The notes beneath the pieces are model-generated. The model saw only the letters and a list, made by a program, of their open reading frames with translations, was not told the origin of the DNA and ran no database searches. A program made the position numbers and the translations under genes. A DNA stretch of 64,000 bases from Stomorhina lunata (Eukaryota; Arthropoda; Insecta; Diptera; Rhiniidae). Below, piece by piece: positions 37,310 through 47,409 of the stretch. How positions within the stretch are numbered: position 1 is the stretch's first letter; the number at the start of each line of letters is the position of its first letter. The stretch is from the NCBI GenBank assembly GCA_933228675.1, contig OW121744.1, positions 95,900,508 to 95,964,507 of the forward strand. The letters run 5' to 3'.

Positions 37310-38041
37310 TACATACGTTTTAGTTGGGAATATAGACTTATTATATATCAATCTAAAGGATTGTGTGTTCTCCGTACAAAGCAAATAACACTTTTGGTAG
37401 AAGGCATAAAACTTTTTAAGGGAAAAACTACGAAAATTAAAAAAAATATGTTTGGTAACACAAATCCAAGAATTCGTAAAAATATTTGAAAAATTTCCAA
37501 AAATGGGTATTTTTAGTTTTTTGCTCTAGCTGGTTGGTCACTTTTAGGGCGACAAAATAATTTTGTAATGTAATTAAGAACACCTTGACTCACAAAAATT
37601 TGGGAAAAGTTTTTTTACAGCTTGCCTGCGTTCGAAGGAATTATGGATCAAAGTTGCAATTTCCGTAAACAAAGGGTCTAATTTAAGAGACTCTGGTACT
37701 AACCCTGAATAAACAAAAAGTTATTTTTTTAACCTAATTATAAACTTTGTAAAGTTTTCTTGCAGAAAATTATAAATATGTTATACATTCCATAGGAAAT
37801 TTTTGAAAAAATACCTTTTACCCCAAAAAAAAAAAAAAAAAAAACGGGGAAAATGGTTTATTTTTTAAATATTAACTTTAAGCAATTATAACTTTTCACA
37901 TAGTAAAGCTTTTAATACACTTCTTGAACGTAAGATATTGAAAATTTTATACTTTTTTTTTAAATTTTAAATCAAGAAAATCGGCTTGTATATAGATTAG
38001 ATATTAGTAAAAAATCGGTAAAGTATGGGACAATAGTTGTA

Positions 38042-40620
38042 ATTTTATTTTTGAAGTCGAATATCTTTTAAACCGTAAGAGATAGTATAGGCATGTAGTG
38101 ATGTTTTTTGTAGATCATGACCTATATATTTGTTATATTAGTAAAAAATCGGTACAGTATAAGACAAAAATTGAAATTTTATTTTTTGAAGTCGAATATC
38201 TTTTAAACCGTAAGATATAGTATAGGAATGTAGCGATGTTTTTTGTAGATCTTGACCTATGTATTTGTTATATAGAATGATTTTCAAATCGTTTGGGACA
38301 TGACAATTATATATAGTTTTAAGTGATTTATGAGTCCGAGGTGCCCAACTTTGAATATCTTTTAAGCCGTAAGAGATAGTACAAGCATGTATTGATGTTT
38401 TTTTGTAGATGTTGACCTATATATTTGTTATATAGAATGATTTTATTTTAAATCGGTTGGGAAATGGCAATTATATATAGTTTTAAGTAATTTATGAGTC
38501 CAAGGTGCCCTACTTTGAATATCTTTTAAACCGTAAGAGATAGTGTAGGCATGTAGTGATGTTATTTGTAGATCTTGACCTATATATATGATATATAGCA
38601 TGATTTTTCAAATCGGTTGGGAAGTGACAATTATATACAGTTTTAAGTGATTTGTGAGTCCGAGGTTCCCTACTTTGAATATCTTGTAAACCGTAAGAGA
38701 TAGTATAGGCATGTAGTGATGTTTTTTGTAGATCTTTACTTTTATATTTGTTATATGGAATGGTTATTCAAATCGGTTGGGAAATGACAATTATATATAG
38801 TTTAAAGTGATTTATGAGTCCGAGGTGCCCTACTTTGAATATCGTTTAAACCGTAAGAGATAGTATAGGCATGTAGTGATGTTACTTGTAGATCTTGACT
38901 TATATATTTGTTATATGGAATGGTTATTCAAATCGTTTGGGAAATGACAATTATATATAGTTTTAACTGATTTATGAGTCCGAGGTGCCCAATTTTGAAT
39001 ATCTTTTAAGCCATAAGAGATAGTATAGGCATATAGTGATATTTTTTGTAGATCTTGACCTATATATTTGTTATATAGAATGATTTTTCAAATCGGTTGG
39101 GAAATGACAATTATATATAGTTTTAAGTGATTTGTGAGTCCGAGGTGCCCTACTTTGAATATCTTGTAAACCGTAAGAGTATAGGCATGTAGTGATGTTT
39201 TTTGTAGATCTTGACTTTTATATTTGTTATATGGAATGGTTATTCAAATCGGTTGGGAAATGGCAATTATATGTCATTTGTATGTTATTGTTATTTGTAG
39301 ATCTTGACCTATATATTTGTTATATAGGTGCCCTATTTTGAATATCTTGTAAACCGTAAGAGATAGTATAGGCATGTAGTGATGTTTTTTATAGATCTTG
39401 ACTTTTATATTTGTTATATAGAATGATTTTTCCAATCGGTTGGGAAATGACAATTATATATAGTTTTAAGTGATTTATGAGTCCGAGGTGCCCAACTTTG
39501 AATATCTTTTAAACCGTAAGAGATAGTATAGACATGTAGTGATGTTTTTTGTAGATCTTGACTTTTATATTTGTTATATGGAATGGTTATTCAAATCGGT
39601 TGGGAAATGGCAATTATATATAGTTTAAAGTGATTTATGAGTCCGGGGTGCCCTACTTTGAATATCTTTTAAACCATAAGAGATATTTTTTTTATATAGT
39701 GATATTTTTTGTAGATCTTGGCCTATATATTTGTTATATAGAATGATTTTTCAAATCGGTTGGGAAATGACAATTATATATAGTTTTAAGCAATTTATGA
39801 GTCCAAGGTGCCCTACTTTGAATATCTTTTAAACCGTAAGAGATAGTATAGGCATGTAGTGATGTTATTTGTAGATCTTGACCTATATATATGTTATATA
39901 GCATGATTTTTCAAATCGATTGGGAAATGACAATTATATATAGTTTTAAGTGATTTGTGAGTCCGAGGTTCCCTACTTTGAATATCTTGTAAACCGTAAG
40001 AGATAGTATAGGCATGTAGTGATGTTTTTGTAGATCTTGACTTTTATATTTGTTATATGGAATCGTTATTCAAATCGGTTGGGAAATGACAATTATATAT
40101 AGTTTAAAGTGATTTATGAGTCCGAGGTGCCCTACTTTGAATATCTTTTAAACCATAAGAGATATTTTTTTTATGTAGTAATATTTTTTGTAGATCTTGG
40201 CCTATATATTTGTTATATAGAATGATTTTTCAAATCGGTTGGGAAATGACAATTATATATAGTTTTAAGTGATTTATGAGTCCGAGGTGCCCTACTTTGA
40301 ATATCTTTTAAACCGTAAGAGATATTTTTTTTATGTAGTGATATTTTTTGTAGATCTTGGCCTATATATTTGTTATATAGAATGATTTTTCAAATCGGTT
40401 GGGAAATGGCAATTATATATAGTTTTAAGTGATTTATGAGTCCGAGGTGCCCTACTTTGAATATCTTTTAAACCGTAAGGGATATTTTTTTTATGTAGTG
40501 ATATTTTTTGTAGATCTTGGCCTATATATTTGTTATATAGAATGATTTTTCAAATCGGTTGGGAAATGGCAATTATATATAGTTTTAAGTGATTTATGAG
40601 TCCGAGGTGCCCTACTTTGG
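38042..40620 (+). repeat. 160-bp tandem repeat array (S4), about 16 units
   Basis: The TGAGTCCGAGGTGCCCTAC block recurs about every 160 bp (38331, 38495, 38655 and onwards to 40591). Other parts of each unit read GAATATCTTTTAAACCGTAA, GTAGATCTTGACC and AAATCGGTTGGGAAATG. The first two units are divergent (CGAATATC context, 38042-38280). A shortened unit lies near 39270-39330. The last three units share a TTTTTTTATGTAGTGATAT variant, so the 3' end has been homogenised separately. Confidence 0.95.
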
Positions 40621-40740
40621 GGGTCGATTGTGCTACCCCATTACAGTGTAGGCTTTCTTAGTTCAAAACTTAAGCTCCCCAACACTTTTGCTATAACCAT
40701 ATACAATTTTGTTATAATCCGCGTAAAAGTTAATTATTTC

Positions 40741-40768
40741 CATTCTATTTTTAAACCATTACAATGTG
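40741..40768 (-). repeat. Right terminal inverted repeat
   Basis: Reverse complement of 37282-37309 with four mismatches. Confidence 0.75.
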
Positions 40769-42355
40769 TTATTTAACCCCTTGACCTACCAATTAGCGCA
40801 ACGAAGTTCGCTTCCAACTGTTGGTATACAACCTGCATTTAACAAACCAGTTTTGATGCTTAAGAACAGTCGCAAAACGAGTCAGACTCGTGATAATCAT
40901 GCTCGTGGAAATACGTCTAAGGGGAAATACTATAAGGTTTTCTAAAATGTTTTGAACAGATTTTGTTGAGGATAGTGTCTGTTACGAATTCTGCCAAAAC
41001 TTTCTTCCTGTGTATTTAAATTAATTCTTAGTTCCTATATGGTTTTAGTGAAAACAACCGCATTATTCTTCAACACTTTTGTATTACAATGAGTTTGTTT
41101 TTCCTCCATTCCTTCACATATACTTTCCATTTTCCCTTAAACTTATCTGCTTCCCTTCGAACAGAAGAAAATGCTATACAAAAAAACCTGCCAACCCATA
41201 CAAATAAATCAACGAAGCTGAAAAAAAAACAAATCCACATTTCCCACTCCTCAAGTCCTTACTCCTTCCTCAACAAAATTCTTTCCTATATTAGAAAAAA
41301 CGTTAAGCGAATAGAAGCAGTAAATATTTTTTCGAAAAAGTAACAAAAAAAAATCTCTAGAATAAGACTAGAAAAAAACATATGTTGCCAGTTTTTTCAA
41401 TTGGATTTTAGGTGGCTGTTGAACACATTTTAAGTGGTAATCATTTACGCTTGCAAATAAATAAAAAATGCTCCCAAACTCCAACGAAAACCGGGTGATT
41501 GTCATGGCAAAACAAGTTTAAATATTCGGAATCTATTTTTGTCTTTTCTTTTCTAATTTGGTTACAAGGACCGTACAAAAAAGAAAAGGGGGGAAAACAA
41601 TAATAGGAATAAGGACTTTTGTCTCCCATTGTTTTTTTTTTTTGTAAATTCTTTGTTTATTGTTGCATTAAAGCCAAGAAGGTTTATTTAAAGGAAATTT
41701 ATTAAGAGCCGCCCAGGATGAAAAAAAAAAAACAAAAAATTATGGACCTTTAATTAGGTTGACTTAAGCTAAGCAAAGCGTTTGTTGATGAAAAACAAAT
41801 GCGACAGCTTTTGGGGGTCCCATGTGTATCCCAATTATTTTTAAAATAACTTTTTTGTTTTTGACTTTAATGAAATACAGGTTCCTTTTAAAAAGTCTCC
41901 AGATCTTGAGAAAACATTACACTTAAAAAAAACAAAGTCCCTTTTTTGTTTAGGATACCTTAAAAATAACAACTGTTGCCTATTTGGTAGCAATTGAATA
42001 TAATTGTTTCTAATAAGGGTTTTTTTTATTGAATAAATTATTTTCTTGAGAAAATAATCTAGTCTTAAGATAATTTTTACCCAAATAATTGCTCTAGTTT
42101 TTCTTATTCTGTTATCCTAGAATCCCAGTGGAGCATAGGGCCTCAATTGCTCTAGTTAGTGTAGATATAATACAGTTTCTAGGTTATGTCTCTAGATATT
42201 GTCTCTAGTCTTGGTCTCTATTTAAAGTTTCTAGTTATTGCCGGTGTTCATAGTCTTTAGTCAAAATCATAATTCAGTCTCGTCATATTATCTAGTTATA
42301 ACTGTCACAGTCATCAGTCAAAATGTCTAGTTAAGTTCTCTAAAGAGAATCTCGA
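40769..42355. other. Intergenic stretch, no gene seen
   Basis: An 84-codon frame at 41089-41343 has a hydrophobic start followed by lysine/serine-rich sequence, but no family or codon signal, so I do not call it. At 42160-42340 TCTCTAGT-like phrases recur. The short repeat at 42123-42146 lies here. Confidence 0.45.
42123..42146 (+). repeat. 24-bp dispersed repeat, copy 1
   Basis: TCCCAGTGGAGCATAGGGCC followed by TCAA, identical at 43856-43879. Likely a fragment of a larger mobile element. Confidence 0.7.
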
Positions 42356-42391
42356 TTAACCCTTTAAAGTCACTTGTTGCTTATAAGCAAC
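42356..42391 (+). repeat. TTAACCC end-like motif plus 16-bp palindrome
   Basis: TTAACCCTTTAAAG is followed by a perfect palindrome, GTTGCTTATAAGCAAC (42376-42391). This could be one end of a piggyBac-like element (TTAA target plus CCC terminus and a subterminal palindrome), but I found no matching right end. Confidence 0.3.
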
Positions 42392-42555
42392 ATTGTAAAT
42401 TTTTGGTGATAGTTCCTTCAGTTTTTGTTGTTTTTGCTAATTGTTTTTTCTCAACTGAAATAAATACTTGTGAGCTTTAAATTACGAGCATACATTTTCA
42501 AAAACTTAACAAGAATTAATCTGTGATCTAGTTGAAGTGGTGTAAAAACGTGTAT

Positions 42556-43221
42556 AAAAATAGGTAAGTCGGTCAAGCACGACCACTAAGGTCAAAGGTG
42601 TTCTTTTTCCTGTATATAGACAAATATTTGCTAAATTTTGCCTTCATACAAACATTTTCTCAAAATTTATATATTTAAACTGTTTCCGTCATTTGGACTT
42701 ATATGAGAGCAATTTTTACAAAAACTATGTTTATCTTCAGACTTACGAGCGTTTTAGTGATTTTTGTCTCATTTAGTGCGTTTTGATACATAAGTTTGTA
42801 TGGGAGCTATGGTCAAATTTTGACCGATTGTAACGAAATATGTTACAGTGATTTTTGTTTATATAAGCAGTATTTGTTTTAAATTTCATAAAAAAAAATT
42901 TATATTTGTGGCCAATATATCAATTCCGGGAAGTGGGACCTATGGGAGGTACCATAAATAATATACCGATTTTGACGAATTTCAGTAGCCATACTCCCAC
43001 TAATTATCTGTGCAAAATTCCATCAAATTATCTTTAGAATTGCGACCTGTACTTTGATTACATGGTTTACATGGGAGTCCAGCCCCCGCTAAATCGACTC
43101 AGAAAGTGATTCTAAGCCTATTGGTATACTAAAAGGTGGGTCAAAGGCATATATTTCTATGCGTTACATACATCAGCACAAACTTATAATACCCTTTCCA
43201 CATATGGTGGTGAAGGGTATA
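42556..43221 (-). mobile_element. DINE-1-like element, type A, copy 3
   Basis: On the minus strand it begins TATACCCTTCACCACCATAT and keeps the type A body to about 42560, with a worn 3' hairpin (GTCG..CGAC) and CTTA..TTTT end. It is uninterrupted at the site where copy 4 carries a mariner-like insertion, so it serves as the empty-site control. The microsatellite block is degraded here. Confidence 0.8.
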
Positions 43222-43994
43222 AAAACAAAAAATATTAAAAATTTGTTAAAACAGAATAGGGTGTTTTTCACAATATCTTCTGTTGTTTTCCTATTTTTGA
43301 ACCAATCTGCATCTTGTATATTTATTAGGGTGACAATTTTGTGTATGAAGGAAAATGATTTTTCGAATTTTATAACTTTTTCTAAGGAATATTGTGACAC
43401 TAGGTCTAAAAGTTTAGATCTGAAAATTTGAGCCAAATCGGACAATATTCTATGGGCGCGCATCGAGTCCAAAGTTTAAGAGCCCATTTGTGTGGCGAAA
43501 AAGGGTTATTTTTTGTTTTTGTGAAATTTAGATCAAAAATAAATAATTTTGACAAGAAAAACTAAGAGAATATTAAAGAGAACGAACACAGCTTTATTTA
43601 TCGTGAAAGACGAATATCCATGAGGTAGTTTAAAAGTTATTGCAGTTTCCCCCCGAAAATGTATATCCTTGAAAACGCGCCTAAGGATATGCACCAAAAA
43701 TTGTATGTTGTAAATAAGGAAATTCCAAAGTTAGACATGATAATCGAGAACGTCTGAATGGACCTAGACAATTTTTTTTTTAAATTTGTCATAGTCCAAG
43801 TTAGGTTTCTACATGAAGAGAGTTGAACACACCTTCTTTTATTTTATTCCTTGACTCCCAGTGGAGCATAGGGCCTCAACGTAACATTTGACGTCTTACT
43901 TGTTCTAATTTCCCCGTTTCGTATAGTGTGCGTTCGTTCTATGTTGCAAACTTTAAACTTTCTTTCATGCCAATATTAGTTTTTATAGTCCGAT
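43222..43994. other. Intergenic stretch, no gene seen
   Basis: Open frames overlap on both strands at 43159-43472 and neither has a recognisable domain. The second copy of the 24-bp dispersed repeat lies at 43856-43879. Confidence 0.45.
43856..43879 (+). repeat. 24-bp dispersed repeat, copy 2
   Basis: Identical to 42123-42146. Here it lies about 115 bp before the 0.5-kb dispersed repeat. Confidence 0.7.
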
Positions 43995-44490
43995 TTCTTC
44001 GGATAGAATTGGTTTCATTCATCAGGATGTTCTTGCATAGATTAGGCACCTCCAAAATCCTTGTGCCAGCTGCCGTAGCAGGAGGATTTCTCGCATGATT
44101 ACCCCTTGGAGTATTATATTCTGTAATATTGTTTCTTTCCATGCTTAAAACATCGTAAGTGCTAAGTCGATGGATGATGAGTCCAAAGACAAGAGCCACG
44201 TTTGTAAAGCGAGCCGCTCGATCCGAGACAGACGACCGCTTGTAGCCGCAACTAACATGTTGAACAGACGCTACAGTTTCGTATTTTACCAAGAACAATT
44301 ATCTTAGACCCTTAGACCAAACACATCGAAATGGCTACAAGATAACTCCCTCTCACGTTGGCCCTGACCGCATCTTCAACTCGGTTGTTCAGTTTTCCAG
44401 GATGTACCACGAGGACGTGTGAGTAGGAATTGAATACAGTTGTTGCCTGTTAGCAGGAAACCCAGACAACAACTGTATCCCATTTAAATC
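43995..44490. repeat. Dispersed 0.5-kb repeat, copy 2
   Basis: Colinear with 5577-6105 (see that entry). It lacks about 24-28 bp after GGCCCTGACC. A 119-codon minus-strand frame (43939-44298) parallels the frame in copy 1 but has no recognised family. Confidence 0.75.
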
Positions 44491-44900
44491 CCAGCTAATC
44501 CTACTTTTGTGCTTCAAACTAATCTGGAGGCTGGCCTCAAACAAATTTCAACTTTGTAAAATAATTGGCACCCTAATGTATATGTAAACTTTCGATCAAT
44601 ACTCAGGTCGTAACTTTAACATAAATAATTTTGTTCCCTACAATTTTACACAGATAAGTATTTTGAGAAAAAAAAACCAATAACCAAAATTTGGAAAAGT
44701 TTTTGGTCTAAATATGTTTGATCTTAGTGCTGTAAATAGATATAATTAGTTTGGCTTTATGGTGAAATTGCATTTTCTTACATTTTTCCGAACTTTCCGA
44801 ACTTGCATAAGCATTGGCTCTATGCATAAAATGTTATGATAAAAGTGTAAGCGATCTTGCTGGACTTGTTTTACTTTATCAATATCAATTGGATCTTTTT

Positions 44901-45605
44901 TTAACCCTAACACTTCTGACACGGGTACCTGGGTACCCGAACGAACTTTAAAGTCAAATATCTCTTTAACGATAAATGATACAAAGTTGAGATTTTGTAA
45001 GTTCCTAAAACTATTTATTTTCTAAAGATTTTTGTTTCTCTAAGCTTTCCAAAGTTTTTGGCTTAGGCTGTGGATTCACCGAAAGTCAAATATTCCTAAC
45101 CCTCCTGATAAGGGTACCCGGGTACCAGTAAGAAAATTAAGGCATTATATATATAAAAAAGTAATGGATATGATTCTATTTTTTATTTTAGTTTAAAATG
45201 TGTGCATTTAATTAATAATTTGACAACTTAACTTTGTACTTTTATAATAGATAAGCTTCAGAAAATTACAATTCTGTTAAGCGTGAAGCAATAATTTGGT
45301 TGTGTGTATTACATATTGGCCTTTGGCAACCATCATGCACTTTATGTGTTTTGAGATTTGATTTCAGATTAATAGCCATGCAAAGGTAACAATTTCAAAG
45401 CTGTTATATCTTCTGAATTCTTCTAGTGAACATTTAATGTTAATTCCATTTTCTGTAAAGAACTATTCAAATTATCCTCTGCAGTTAGTTTAAATATATT
45501 TCGCGGAATATTTTAATCGTAACTGAAAAATTAGTATTCACGGGTACCCGGGTACCCTTATCAGGAGTCTACGTATAAAAATGTTATCAGTACGGTTAGG
45601 GTTAA
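44901..45605. mobile_element. piggyBac-like MITE
   Basis: Bounded by TTAA on both sides (44901-44904, 45602-45605), with termini CCCTAAC and, inverted, GTTAGGG: the TTAA target duplication and CCC start are hallmarks of the piggyBac superfamily. The 697 bp between them is non-coding. It carries three copies of a 25-bp motif built on the palindrome GGTACCCGGGTACC: forward at 44913-44937 (diverged), forward at 45102-45126, and an exact reverse complement of the second at 45543-45567. The second is also preceded by CTAACCC, like an internal copy of the end. These GC-rich motifs stand out against the AT-rich body and are plausible transposase-binding sites. No transposase is in the window to confirm this. 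Confidence 0.75.
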
Positions 45606-45670
45606 AGTAATACACACGTTTGTTTACAAAAATATTCATAAAATATATCTGTTTAGGATATAATTAAATC

Positions 45671-45767
45671 TGGCAGCACTGAAAATATCTGCCGCGCGGA
45701 AAAATAGAACTTTGTTCTACTTTTTTCCATTGCCGCTTCATACTTGGCAAATCAAAAAACAGCTGAT
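45671..45767. promoter_or_regulatory. Possible fly housekeeping-type promoter motifs
   Basis: TGGCAGCACTG (45671-45681) resembles the Drosophila core-promoter motif with consensus KNNCAKCNCTRNY, and AACAGCTGAT (45758-45767) fits AWCAGCTGWT. The interval is GC-richer than its surroundings. No gene follows on either side within reach, so this may be a relic or a coincidence. A 96-codon minus-strand frame here (45664-45954) is not recognisable. Confidence 0.22.
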
Positions 45768-47409
45768 AGACGCCCTGACCCGCTTGCCATGTACATTGGC
45801 CTCCCACCTCTATTGGTCTAATTCCCTTTTTTAGTTTTAAAACATGGGATGAAAATGGCGGGTTCAAAAGAAAACTTGTTTTTTTTTTTTTTTGTTCGAA
45901 ATTAGCTTGGCTAAAATAATAAATGAATATTTTTTGGAATCGTATGATAAACATTTTTTTAAATTATGTGGCTCTAAATATTGAACGAAACTCTTTAATT
46001 TGTTGACTTTCGGTTCACATTGTCCTCAGTAGTGCAGGGTATCACATGGCCGGTTTCTAACCAATTTATAACTTTTTAATTTTTTTGTTTAAAAAAATCT
46101 TTTTTACAGATGAATTTAAATTTCATTTTTTTTAATAAAAAACACAATTATATATAATTTTCTGTTTGTATGTGAATAAATGTAAAATAATAAATTAATA
46201 ATTTACTTTAAATAAATATTGATTTAAATTTAAATAAACAATATAAAATGAAATTGAATTGAATATGAATTGTAATAGCTTTTAAATTTAAGCAAAAAAA
46301 AAAGGAATGAAATCAGAAAAAATGAACAGAAAACTTGAAATCAATTATAGATAATGCAAAACTTTAAATTTTAATTACTATTATTTACTTTGTGTTTAAC
46401 CATAAAATATTGGAAATGAAGAACAAAAAAATAATTATATTTACATATTAATTACTAAAAAACAAAGTAATGGGAATTATTTACTCATACCCTCGAAAGA
46501 AGACAATTACAATTACACATGGCTTATAACTCATACATACGAATACATATGTATAAAATATACGGATAATATTATTTTTAACAGCTTTTAATCATAATTA
46601 TCAATGAATTAAAATACAACTATAAAATAAAATTAAGTTGTTTTTCATTAAGAATCTCGAATAACGAGAAATGTGGCCAATATAATTAATTCTCAGGTAA
46701 TGAAATCAAAACATAAATTTATGACACGAAAAAAATATTCATAAAGACTAAAGGAATAAACCATAATTAATAATGGTTAAAACAAATAAAAATTTTATTA
46801 ATTACCATTAACCAACAATTAAAATTTGTTAAAGAAAAACAATTAAACTTTTGTTGAGTTCAAAAAAAAAAGTTGAATAATGTTCATTTCATGCCTTTTT
46901 AAAACACAAACAAAATGATATGAATGATAGTTATTAAAATTGTTATTTTTTAACCAAAACTCATAAAAACTAATTAGCCCCCCTTCGCCTTTAGTCAATT
47001 ATCAACATTTTATTTGTCATACATTTTTTAATAACTTAAGTTATTAAAAAAAACTTTTTGAATTTTTATAATCTGGTCACATATTATCACAACATTGCAC
47101 CTGGTTATAGCAGCGATAAATTTTCAATTCAAAACCATAAATTTTGAAATCACATACATGCATATGGATATTTTTTAAAAAAATATCTATTAGAAATTTT
47201 AATAGTTTTGATGGTTTCCTATTTCAATTTCAGTGAACATTCGTTTTTTGTGAAGACTTTTTGTAATAACTTTTAGTAATATGATCCCAATACATAAAGT
47301 TAGTTTAGTATTGTTTTTATTGTTGTCGGTGCAGCTCTACTAAACGTAACCCTACACTAACTTAAGTTGGTCTGAGGCTGCCTTAACGGCGAAACGGTTA
47401 AAGATCGGT
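45768..47409. other. Very AT-rich stretch, no gene seen
   Basis: Long A/T runs and no repeats or frames worth calling. Confidence 0.5.

Larger units (their letters stand above)
37282..40768. mobile_element. TIR-bounded 3.5-kb element filled with 160-bp tandem repeats
   Basis: The ends are inverted repeats of 28 bp: left 37282-37309 starts CACAGTGGGATGGTTTAAAA, and right 40741-40768 on the minus strand starts CACATTGTAATGGTTTAAAA; 24 of 28 bases match. The inside has no coding frame, about 700 bp of AT-rich sequence and then a 2.6-kb array of 160-bp units. The CA.TG..ATGG-type terminus is reminiscent of hAT ends (CAGTGG), but the flanking 8-mers (CCTGTGCA and TGTTATTT if the element starts at CAGTG) do not match. 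So there is no clear target duplication and the superfamily is open. A further end-like sequence, CACTGTAATGGGG on the minus strand, lies just inside at about 40645-40657. Confidence 0.6.

Noticed and set aside
41089..41343. 84-codon frame with a hydrophobic start resembling a signal peptide
   Set aside because: Low-complexity remainder, no family, no neighbouring gene signals; chance length in this composition.
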